Below, piece after piece: positions 1 through 5,240 of a stretch of DNA of 5,545 bases. Position 1 is the first letter of the stretch; each line of letters starts with the position of its first letter. Source of the DNA: an uncultured Eubacteriales bacterium. Lineage in GTDB: Bacteria; Bacillota; Clostridia; Peptostreptococcales; Anaerovoracaceae. The stretch spans positions 1-5,545 of the forward strand of contig CAUEYG010000136.1 in assembly GCA_959021945.1 (NCBI GenBank), in the 5' to 3' direction. The position numbers and the translations under genes are program-made. The notes below the pieces were generated by a model that was not told the origin of the DNA, made no database searches, and saw nothing but the letters and a program-made list of their open reading frames with translations.

Positions 1-947
1 ATATCTGAGACATCTGTTTAGACCATACGCTCCTTTTAATGAATTACCCTTTCATAAATATCATGATTGACAACCCCTCCTTTCGGAGTCACTTCCATAT
101 CTACAGAAAGGGTCAGCCGATCCACATCCGGATTCAGGCTGCAAATGCCATTTGACAGTTTTTTAGGGAGCATAGGCACAACCTGATCGATTAAATACAC
201 GCTGTTTCCTCTTTTTAGCGCCTCCTGGTCCAAATATCCATCTTCTGCTACATAATGGCTTACATCAGCAATATGAACCCCAAGAAGGTAGTTTCCTCCA
301 GGGAGCATCTCTATGGAAACTGCATCGTCAAAGTCCTTGGAATCTGCCCCGTCAATGGTAATAACCGTCTTATTGCGCAGATCTCGCCTTTCCGCCAAAT
401 CCTGCTCTGTAATGCCCTGCTTGCTGACAGCCTTTGCCTCAGCGTTTGCCCTGCTTGGGAAGGTATCACGGAGTCCGTAGCTTCGTGCCAGCGCTTTAAT
501 ATCGCCGCCAGCCTGTCCGTTTCGGCTGATAATTTCTGTAATTTTTCCTTCTGCACTGCTCTCCTGGTCCGGATAGCGAGTAATTTTTACAACAACCTTA
601 TCCCCTCGCTGAGCCCCGGAAAAATCTTTTTTTCGGATAAAAATATCTTCTCCCTTGTTTTTTCCATCAGGAACAACAAACCCAAAGCGTTTGCTCTTTT
701 CAAAAGTTCCTACTACTTCTGTGGTTTTGCGCTGCAGGATCTTGATAATAATGCCTTCACGGGAGCTTCCCCACAATGCCTCAGGTATTAAATCCACTAA
801 AACAAGATCTCCGTTCATTGCGCCGTGCATGCTGCGGGAGGAAATATAAATATCTTTTTCTCCATCTTGGGTTGTAACAAAGCCAAAGCCTTTTTTGTGC
901 TTTGACAGTGTGCCTGCAATTTCAGGTCTTTTCCTTTTCTTTCTCAT
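1..947 (-). pseudogene. rnr: RNase R (3'-5' exoribonuclease), N-terminal part, interrupted by two in-frame stops and cut by the window edge
   Basis: RNase R degrades structured RNA processively from the 3' end. From ATG 947 the frame encodes 303 residues. Two cold-shock/OB domains come first: about residues 9-57 with KGFGFV, and about 78-125 with KRFGFV. The start of the RNB catalytic domain follows at about 190. The metal-binding aspartates D199, D205, D207 and D208 (TIDGADSKDFDDAV) have the same spacing as D201/207/209/210 of E. coli RNase II. The frame then hits TAA at 36-38. Read through, it gives KERMV, a second TAA at 18-20, then TDVSD, which matches the family pattern ERMxYTDV, so homology continues past both stops. 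Most of RNB and the S1 domain would be lost. The 5' end is also odd: there is no Shine-Dalgarno, a stop (957-959) lies four codons upstream, and the usual roughly 60-residue N-terminal helix-turn-helix is missing. Family identity is certain; the pseudogene call is likely, with sequence error as the alternative. Confidence 0.85.
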
Positions 948-1042
948 ATGTATAGTTTACCATATTACTGCGCCCAATTCACTATGGAAAGCACGGATGC
1001 TTGCTTTTGCATTTTATATCCTTGGAAAACCGGCCTTATAGG

Positions 1043-1076
1043 AAAACCAGCGTTATTTTGCAAAAACGCTGGTTTT
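1043..1076 (-). terminator. Rho-independent terminator downstream of the lipoprotein gene
   Basis: A perfect 12-bp inverted repeat (AAAACCAGCGTT, 10-nt loop, AACGCTGGTTTT) begins 17 nt after the lipoprotein stop codon. The GC-rich core CCAGCG/CGCTGG is flanked by A4 and T4, so it can work in both directions. On the minus strand it ends transcription of the lipoprotein gene before the rnr remnant, which would therefore need its own promoter. Confidence 0.85.
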
Positions 1077-1093
1077 ACCTGTCAGCCGATTTG

Positions 1094-1372
1094 TTATTTG
1101 GTTGTTTCTTTTGTATTATCTTTGTTTGTGTTATCTGTTGCTTTGTCTGTTGTCTTGTCAGTACCATCGACCATGTCTTCAGCGCCGTCTTTTATATCGT
1201 CGCCTAAATCTTCGGCATCATTTTTGATGTCTTCTGCTGCGTTATCTGTAGTCTGTTCTACCGTAGTTTCGCCTGCCTTATCATTGTCCGTCTTGTTGTT
1301 GTCACCGCATCCTGCAAAAGAAAATACAGATAATGCCAGCAGCATTGCTAATACGATTTTCGCTTTTTTCAA
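1094..1372 (-). CDS. Small acidic repeat-containing lipoprotein of unknown function (TTG start)
   Basis: The 92-residue product begins MKKAKIVLAMLLALSVFSFA and has a lipobox SFAGC with the acylated cysteine at residue 22, so it should be exported, lipid-modified and held on the outer face of the membrane. The mature part is low-complexity and very hydrophilic. It holds two tandem 11-residue units (47-57 EDIKNDAEDLG and 58-68 DDIKDGAEDMV), then a T/D/K/N-rich tail to the lysine at 92. There is no cysteine beyond the lipobox and no aromatic residue in the mature part. TTG 1372 is chosen because GAGGAG lies exactly 8 nt upstream. An in-frame ATG at 1420 would put 16 polar residues before the signal peptide and lacks a ribosome binding site, and GTG 1381 abuts the Shine-Dalgarno. 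The stop is TAA, followed by a terminator, so it is probably a single-gene unit. I do not recognise a function; similar short acidic lipoproteins are common and uncharacterised in Clostridia. Confidence 0.8.
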   Translation of the reverse strand: MKKAKIVLAMLLALSVFSFAGCGDNNKTDNDKAGETTVEQTTDNAAEDIKNDAEDLGDDIKDGAEDMVDGTDKTTDKATDNTNKDNTKETTK

Positions 1373-1380
1373 TGTTTTCA

Positions 1381-1386
1381 CTCCTC
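1381..1386 (-). promoter_or_regulatory. Ribosome binding site that decides the TTG start of the lipoprotein gene
   Basis: On the minus strand the sequence reads GAGGAG, then 8 nt, then TTG (1372-1370). This is the best-spaced start in the frame. It sets the N-terminus at MKKAKIV, a typical lipoprotein signal peptide start with basic residues. Confidence 0.7.
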
Positions 1387-1478
1387 TCTTATTCTCACTA
1401 GATATTATTTGCCCTTTCAAGAAAATTTATCTATGCAAAAAATATTTTTTTTGAGAAGCACGGATTCAGCAAGCCGGA

Positions 1479-2897
1479 TCAGCATGATTCTGCTTTCATT
1501 AAGATTGCTTTTATTTCTAAATATTCTTCTAAGCCCCAAACACCGCCTTCTCTTCCCAATCCTGATTCCTTATATCCTCCAAAGGGCAGGGAGAAATGAA
1601 AGGGTGCTCCGTTGATATGAACACCTCCTGCTTTGAGATGAGCTGCAACTTTCATGGCTTTGTCTTTTGGCCCATAAACAGCACTGTCAAGCCCGTAAGG
1701 CGTATCATTGGCTATTTCAATGGCTTCTTCCACAGTCTCATAGGTAAGAATCGATAAAACCGGCCCAAAGATCTCTTCTCTTGCCAAAGCCATATCATTT
1801 GTTACATCTGTAAAAACTGCAGGTTTAACGTAATATCCTTGACTGTTGTCCAAGGGGCATTCCCCGGCAAGGAGTCTTGCTCCATCCTTTGTTCCTCTTT
1901 GTATATATTGTTTGACCTTTTTAAAGGCTTTTTGCGAAATCAGAGGGCCAATATCCGTGTCTGGTTCTTCTGGATTTCCCACCTTGTATTTTTGAGCCTC
2001 TGCTATGAGAAGCTGTTCCATTTGTTCCTTGCAGGTGCTGGGCACTAAGATTCTGGTAAATGCACAGCAGGTCTGACCTGTATTTAAAAAGGCAGATGCT
2101 GCAGCGTCTGCGGCAGCAGTTTCCAAATCAGCGCCTTCTAAAACAATCAGCGGCGATTTCCCTCCTAGCTCTAAAGCAATTTTTTTCACAGTAGAAAGAG
2201 CCAGCTTCCCTACTTCCTTTCCAGCCTGCGTGGAGCCGGTAAAGGTCACCATATCAATATCCGGATGCAGAGCTATGTGGTTTCCTACTTCTCCACCTGC
2301 ACCTGTTACCACATTAAAAACGCCTGCCGGAAGCCCTGCTTCTGCAAAGACATCTGCCAACATGCAGGCGCAAAATGGGGCTTGCTGGCTCGGTTTTAAG
2401 ACAACACAATTCCCTGCTGCAATTGCTGGAAAAACTTTCAGTGTAATCTGCTCAAGGGGATAATTCCATGGGGTGAGCGCCCCTACTACGCCAATCGGCT
2501 CCCGCCTTACAAGTCCGCCTCTCTGCTGCGTCTCGTAGGAATAAGTTTCTGCCATATCTGCAAAATACCCGGCTTCTTTTATGGATGATTTTATTTGCCA
2601 GTGTTCCACATGTTTTGCAGGCATTCCCAGCTCTTTTGTAATAACTGCAGCAAAGTCCTTTTTTCGTTTTTCCAGGGCCTGTCCCACTTTCCTTAAAATC
2701 TGGGATCGTTTTTCTACAGGTGTATTTGCCCAGTGTGGAAACGCTTTTCTCGCAGCAGCCACTGCCCGATCTACGTCCTCTTTTGTTCCTCTGGATACAG
2801 TGCCGATCAGCTGCTGCGTTGCCGGATTTTCCACTGGGATCCGCTCCTGGCCTGTACTGTCAACCCACTGGCCTCCTATAAACAGACCGTATTCCAT
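1479..2897 (-). CDS. NAD(P)-dependent aldehyde dehydrogenase, probable 4-aminobutanal (gamma-aminobutyraldehyde) dehydrogenase
   Basis: A 472-residue cytosolic enzyme of the ALDH superfamily, full length for the class, that oxidises an aldehyde to its acid. Visible landmarks are TPWN with the oxyanion-hole N145, cofactor K168 in LKPS, the Rossmann loop FTGST at 219-223, general base E243 in LELGG, nucleophile C277 in GQTCC, and E375/F377 in EEIFGPV. The GQTCCAFTR active-site stretch resembles the CddD-like ALDH subgroup (GQTCSALTR) more than E. coli PatD. Residue 171 is Q where NAD-specific enzymes usually have E (KPxE), so NADP use is possible. Translation starts at ATG 2897 behind AAGGAGGAGG; the stop is TGA. 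No clear terminator follows in the 106 bp before the lipoprotein gene, only an A/T palindrome at 1437-1450. The nearby same-strand patA suggests it turns 4-aminobutanal into GABA, but substrate cannot be read from sequence; succinate semialdehyde or other aldehydes remain possible. Codon use (AAT and TAT frequent) is less biased than in patA. Confidence 0.92.
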   Translation of the reverse strand: MEYGLFIGGQWVDSTGQERIPVENPATQQLIGTVSRGTKEDVDRAVAAARKAFPHWANTPVEKRSQILRKVGQALEKRKKDFAAVITKELGMPAKHVEHWQIKSSIKEAGYFADMAETYSYETQQRGGLVRREPIGVVGALTPWNYPLEQITLKVFPAIAAGNCVVLKPSQQAPFCACMLADVFAEAGLPAGVFNVVTGAGGEVGNHIALHPDIDMVTFTGSTQAGKEVGKLALSTVKKIALELGGKSPLIVLEGADLETAAADAAASAFLNTGQTCCAFTRILVPSTCKEQMEQLLIAEAQKYKVGNPEEPDTDIGPLISQKAFKKVKQYIQRGTKDGARLLAGECPLDNSQGYYVKPAVFTDVTNDMALAREEIFGPVLSILTYETVEEAIEIANDTPYGLDSAVYGPKDKAMKVAAHLKAGGVHINGAPFHFSLPFGGYKESGLGREGGVWGLEEYLEIKAILMKAESC

Positions 2898-3046
2898 ATT
2901 GTCCTCCTCCTTATACTTTTTTCTTATTTTGCCCTAATGCCAGGGTTCTATCCTTTTTTACCGCAAATTAGCAGTCTATTGAATCTGATAGCTTACTGTC
3001 TTTACTATGTTTTGTAGGACTTTTACTTAAATTGGAAAAAGTATCA

Positions 3047-3085
3047 TTGATATGATATTACCATAAAATGGTAATATCATATCAA
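3047..3085. repeat. Perfect 17-bp palindrome, candidate operator between the toxin and the aldehyde dehydrogenase gene
   Basis: The left arm TTGATATGATATTACCA (3047-3063) and right arm (3069-3085) are perfect inverted copies around a 5-nt TAAAA loop. It is AT-rich and has no adjoining T-run on the plus strand, so it is a poor terminator there. On the minus strand a T5 run (CTTTTT) lies only about 5 nt away, so a terminator role for minus transcripts cannot be excluded. Its place between the divergent toxin and ALDH starts suggests an operator. A weak promoter could overlap it: GTATCA (3041-3046), a 17-nt spacer formed by the left arm, then TAAAAT (3064-3069), facing the toxin. The symmetry is seen directly; function is inferred. 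Confidence 0.6.
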
Positions 3086-3105
3086 GGCAGTCGGGAGGAC
3101 GTGTT

Positions 3106-3139
3106 GCCACCTGCTCCGATCCGATCGGAAGGAGGTGGC
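3106..3139 (+). promoter_or_regulatory. 5'-UTR hairpin sequestering the toxin ribosome binding site
   Basis: GCCACCT (3106-3112) pairs with AGGTGGC (3133-3139), and inside it TCCGAT (3115-3120) pairs with ATCGGA (3124-3129) around a CCG loop. The Shine-Dalgarno AAGGAGGTG (3129-3137) lies in the 3' arm, and the toxin ATG is only 4 nt beyond the stem. Such a structure would hold translation down until opened or processed, a common feature of type I toxin mRNAs. Pairing is seen in sequence; the regulatory effect is inferred. Confidence 0.65.
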
Positions 3140-3143
3140 GCCT

Positions 3144-3227
3144 ATGGTTACATATACGGATTTATTCCAGTTTGTGATAATGCTCTGTGCAGTTACAACG
3201 CTGGCGTTGTATGCCCATAAAAAATAG
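3144..3227 (+). CDS. Type I toxin, Hol-Tox (putative holin-like toxin) family membrane peptide
   Basis: A 27-residue peptide beginning MVTYTDLFQFVIM and ending ALYAHKK. It has a short polar N-terminus, one hydrophobic segment at about residues 7-24 and a basic HKK tail. This layout and the opening fit the Hol-Tox family of Bacillota, small peptides thought to insert in the cytoplasmic membrane. The Shine-Dalgarno AAGGAGGTG is near perfect, with 8 nt from GGAGG to ATG 3144. The TAG stop (3225-3227) lies inside the 5' arm of the terminator hairpin, and an antisense RNA from the other strand overlaps this 3' end. The gene is divergent from the aldehyde dehydrogenase. Family assignment is by length, pattern and RNA context rather than catalytic motif. 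Toxicity is not demonstrated here; many such loci are chromosomal with unknown roles. Confidence 0.8.
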   Translation: MVTYTDLFQFVIMLCAVTTLALYAHKK

Positions 3228-3316
3228 CCGTCCTGCTTTGACCGAGTAGACAGCTATTTTTTAGTTATTACTCTGCCGGAGCGGGTGAGCTGCATTCACC
3301 TTCCGGCTGTCTTGTT
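3217..3316 (-). ncRNA. Antisense RNA antitoxin of the Hol-Tox type I system
   Basis: A minus-strand RNA of about 100 nt is predicted from a strong promoter (TTGACA at 3350-3345, TATAAT at 3328-3323), starting near 3316 and ending at the terminator hairpin near 3219. It would contain two stem-loops. The 5' one (3275-3307) pairs GCCGGA with TCCGGC, with inner GGTGA/TCACC and a 7-nt loop. The 3' one is the terminator at 3219-3262. It is complementary to the 3' part of the toxin mRNA, including the stop codon and terminator, so loop-first pairing with the toxin transcript is the likely mode of repression. Exact ends are inferred from promoter and terminator positions. Confidence 0.7.
3219..3262. 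terminator. Bidirectional hairpin terminator shared by toxin mRNA and antitoxin RNA
   Basis: AAAAAATAGC (3219-3228) and GCTATTTTTT (3253-3262) are perfect complements. The inner bases CTGCT and AGTAG extend the stem through one G-T pair and a small bulge. On each strand the 3' arm ends in T6, so transcripts from both directions should stop here, leaving tail-to-tail complementarity between toxin mRNA and antisense RNA. Confidence 0.75.
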
Positions 3317-3322
3317 AAGTAT

Positions 3323-3350
3323 ATTATAACAAAAATACCAAATATGTCAA
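3323..3350 (-). promoter_or_regulatory. Near-consensus sigma-A promoter of the antitoxin RNA
   Basis: On the minus strand TTGACA (3350-3345) is followed by a 16-nt spacer and TATAAT (3328-3323); both hexamers match consensus exactly. The predicted start is near 3316. No reading frame with a ribosome binding site follows, which fits a non-coding RNA. A promoter much stronger than the toxin's is expected for a type I antitoxin. Confidence 0.82.
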
Positions 3351-3398
3351 ACAAAAGACCTGCGCCAACCGGTATATCCAAATTCCAACACCTATATG

Positions 3399-3430
3399 AA
3401 AAGGGACCCACAACTCGCATTGCAGGTCCC
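3399..3430 (-). terminator. Rho-independent terminator of patA
   Basis: On the minus strand GGGACCTGCAA (3430-3420) pairs with TTGTGGGTCCC (3413-3403) as an 11-bp stem with two G-T pairs and a 6-nt loop, followed by TTTT (3402-3399). It starts 35 nt after the patA stop codon. It separates patA from the antitoxin promoter about 50 bp further on. Leakage through it would add extra antisense RNA against the toxin. Confidence 0.8.
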
Positions 3431-3465
3431 CATTTTAATATGATGAAAATTACTGATTTACAGTT

Positions 3466-4854
3466 TTACAGTTTAAAATCAGCTTTTGTAGCAGCCAGAG
3501 CTTCGTCCAGTGCAGCCAGAACTTTATCAATTGTTTCCATGCTCTGAGTTGCAGGTGGTTCGATTCTTACTGTCTTGGCATTTACTAATGTACCAGCTAC
3601 CATGATCTTTCTTTCGAACAGGTGCTTTGTTACATTGTATCCAACTTCTGCTTCTGGGAATTCCATACAGATCAGCATACCAGCTCCTCTGAAGTCTTTC
3701 AGAACTGTTGGATATTTGTCCTGTAATTTTTTCAGGCCAGCCAGGTAGTAGTCACCCTTTTCTTTTGCCTGTCCTGGAATATCGTATTTCAGCATGTACT
3801 TGATTGTGGAAATAAATGCTGCGCAAGCCAGAGGGTTACCGCCGAATGTAGGGGAGCCCAGAATCCATGGATTGTCAAACATCTTTCCTTCTGTGCCAGT
3901 ACCAACTCCGGATTTTTCATAAGTCCAAGGTCTAGCAATGATACCAGTAATAGGAACTACACCACCGGAAGAAGCTTTACCGAATGTCATGATATCCGGA
4001 GTAACGTCTTCTGTTTCACATCTCCACATTGTACCAGTACGTCCAAGACCAGTCTGGATTTCGTCAAAGATCAGAGCTACGCCATACTGATCAGCGATTT
4101 CTCTTAATCTCTTCAGGTAGCCTTTTGGAGGGATGATAACGCCAGCTTCACCCTGAACAGGTTCAACGATGATTGCTGCAACCTTTTCGCCTACTGCCTG
4201 CAGGTTCTTGATTGCTGTTTCTGTAGCATCTGCATTACCGTATTCAACGTGCTGTACCTGCTGGATCATTGGGATGTAGTCTTCTCTGTAAGCGCCTTTA
4301 CCGCCCATGGAGATAGCACCCATAGATTTTCCGTGGAATGCTCCAACTGTGGATATGTACCATCTTCCGCCAGTAGCCAGTCTTGCCAGCTTCAGAGCCA
4401 TTTCTACTGCTTCTGCACCGCCGTTTGTGAAGAAGGAGTACTGCAGATCTCCAGGAGTAATCATTGCCAGCAGCTTAGCCAGGTAACCTCTCAGCGGGTC
4501 TACTAATTCCTGGGAGTGCAGAGAGAATCTATCTAACTGAGCACGTACAGTCTTTTTGATTTCCTGGTTGTTGTGTCCGCAAATGAAGATACCGAATCCG
4601 CCTAAGCAGTCAATAAATTCTGTTCCGTTCAGATCTCTGAATACGTCATCCTGGTCTTCCCATTCTACAAACGCGGAGTCAGTAGATACAGATTTTCTGT
4701 ATTCCAGCCATCCTGGGTTGTAGTTTTCGTTAAAGTTTGCAATTGATTCATCATGAATGGCTTTTTTGTCAGCATCTGTCAGCGCATCCTTTTCAATGTA
4801 ATCAACAACGCGAGTTGCTAATTCTAAAGCTTTTGCTTTGTTTGTTTCAGTCAT
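3466..4854 (-). CDS. patA: Putrescine aminotransferase (class III PLP enzyme)
   Basis: A 462-residue cytosolic PLP enzyme that transfers an amino group from putrescine to 2-oxoglutarate, giving 4-aminobutanal (which cyclises to 1-pyrroline) and glutamate. It aligns over its whole length with E. coli PatA/YgjG as I recall it (459 residues). Shared blocks are NPGxLEYRKSV (46-56), EFIDCLGGFGIF (79-90), LHSQELVDPLR (112-122), GAFHGKS (171-177), EPVQGE (231-236), TFGGNPLACAA (336-346) and VAGTLVNAKTVRIEPP (419-434). Cofactor residues are D264 in FDEIQTG and Schiff-base lysine K293 in FGKASSGG; the latter is ALGGG in E. coli. About 10 extra residues (near 314-324, glycine-rich) precede the FDNPW region. 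ATG 4854 follows GGGAGGG at 8 nt; the stop is TAA, then a terminator. Asn, Tyr, Phe and Gln codons are strongly biased to AAC, TAC, TTC and CAG, suggesting high expression. Other diamines such as cadaverine could also be substrates. Confidence 0.92.
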   Translation of the reverse strand: MTETNKAKALELATRVVDYIEKDALTDADKKAIHDESIANFNENYNPGWLEYRKSVSTDSAFVEWEDQDDVFRDLNGTEFIDCLGGFGIFICGHNNQEIKKTVRAQLDRFSLHSQELVDPLRGYLAKLLAMITPGDLQYSFFTNGGAEAVEMALKLARLATGGRWYISTVGAFHGKSMGAISMGGKGAYREDYIPMIQQVQHVEYGNADATETAIKNLQAVGEKVAAIIVEPVQGEAGVIIPPKGYLKRLREIADQYGVALIFDEIQTGLGRTGTMWRCETEDVTPDIMTFGKASSGGVVPITGIIARPWTYEKSGVGTGTEGKMFDNPWILGSPTFGGNPLACAAFISTIKYMLKYDIPGQAKEKGDYYLAGLKKLQDKYPTVLKDFRGAGMLICMEFPEAEVGYNVTKHLFERKIMVAGTLVNAKTVRIEPPATQSMETIDKVLAALDEALAATKADFKL

Positions 4855-4882
4855 TATATTGACCCTCCCTTTTCTTTCTTTT

Positions 4883-4907
4883 TGCTATCCAATTTGAGTC
4901 GATAGCA
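4883..4907. repeat. 7-bp inverted repeat in the patA leader
   Basis: TGCTATC (4883-4889) and GATAGCA (4901-4907) flank an 11-nt spacer, about 30 nt upstream of the patA start. It could be a transcription-factor site or a leader hairpin. Its right half reads TTGAGTCGATAGC on the plus strand and resembles TTGAATCTGATAGC at 2979-2992, upstream of the aldehyde dehydrogenase. Confidence 0.35.
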
Positions 4908-4936
4908 GAAGTATAACTTTTTCATCACTATATATA

Positions 4937-4952
4937 TACAAATCTCATGCCA
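4937..4952 (-). promoter_or_regulatory. Candidate sigma-54 (-24/-12) promoter of patA
   Basis: The minus strand reads TGGCATGAGATTTGTA, against the sigma-54 consensus TGGCACG-N4-TTGCA. The GG and the -12 dinucleotide are separated by the required 10 nt. The two differences are T for C in the -24 block and GT for GC at -12; the latter weakens the case. A start near 4926 would give a leader of about 70 nt. No enhancer-binding-protein gene is in the window. A sigma-A alternative is TATACT near 4915 with a poor -35. Confidence 0.4.
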
Positions 4953-5165
4953 AAGTCTTCACAGAATTATTATCACAATGGAAATATTCTGATAAATGCA
5001 CTTATTCCAATGGTTTTACAGCCTTTCTTTTTTTTTAATTTTTTTCTCATTCGTCAGATATCCTCTTTTTTCTTGCCTATTTTTTGTTTCAAGTCTAATA
5101 ATTATTCTCATTTTTAAGATAATGGAGCTAAATTCTTTCTTTTTTCTTAAAGCATTCTCTTCATA

Positions 5166-5195
5166 TGGACAAGCGTTCTCTTTCTATTGTACAAT
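5166..5195 (+). promoter_or_regulatory. Candidate sigma-A promoter of the DUF368 gene
   Basis: TGGACA (5166-5171), an 18-nt spacer and TACAAT (5190-5195); each hexamer matches consensus at 5 of 6 positions. Predicted transcription starts near 5202, giving a leader of about 39 nt before ATG 5241. Confidence 0.45.
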
Positions 5196-5240
5196 AAAGC
5201 AATCGTTTTTTTGCACAGCTAATTATATAGGATGATAATC

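Larger units (their letters stand above)
4855..5240. other. 386-bp gene-free divergent regulatory region rich in T-tracts
   Basis: No credible coding frame with a ribosome binding site lies here. The left side holds the patA leader, its inverted repeat and the sigma-54-like element. A loose dyad CAGAAT (4962-4967) / ATTCTG (4986-4991) and two CAATGG copies 32 bp apart (4976, 5008) lie upstream of that promoter. From about 5028 the plus strand is pyrimidine-rich, with T-runs of six to nine at 5028, 5039, 5066, 5080, 5140 and 5206, likely bent DNA. The right side carries the popT promoter candidate. Confidence 0.55.

Noticed and set aside
1..40. TAA read as a sense codon in this organism (recoding)
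   Set aside because: TAA ends patA and the lipoprotein gene cleanly, each followed by a terminator, so it acts as a normal stop.
255..791. 178-codon plus-strand frame opposite rnr
   Set aside because: Shadow of the RNase R frame; no ribosome binding site and no recognisable protein pattern.
1373..1420. ATG 1420 as start of the lipoprotein
   Set aside because: It has no ribosome binding site and would put 16 polar residues ahead of the signal peptide; TTG 1372 has GAGGAG at 8 nt.
1437..1450. A6TATT6-type A/T palindrome as terminator of the aldehyde dehydrogenase gene
   Set aside because: No GC in the stem, so it would be a very weak hairpin; not listed as a terminator.
948..1454. 168-codon plus-strand frame with hydrophobic runs
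   Set aside because: It is antisense to the lipoprotein gene and its terminator; the hydrophobic look comes from the reverse complement of D/K/T-rich codons, and it has no ribosome binding site.
2920..2950. TGGCATTAGGGCA upstream of the aldehyde dehydrogenase as a -24/-12 promoter
   Set aside because: Only 7 nt separate GG and GC; sigma-54 needs 10.
2581..3017. Plus-strand frames of 94 and 118 codons opposite the start of the aldehyde dehydrogenase
   Set aside because: Overlap a clear gene on the other strand, lack ribosome binding sites and show no family motifs.
3068..3220. 50-codon plus-strand frame from ATG 3068 overlapping the toxin gene out of frame
   Set aside because: No Shine-Dalgarno, begins in the palindrome, and the overlapping toxin frame has a near-perfect ribosome binding site and family pattern.
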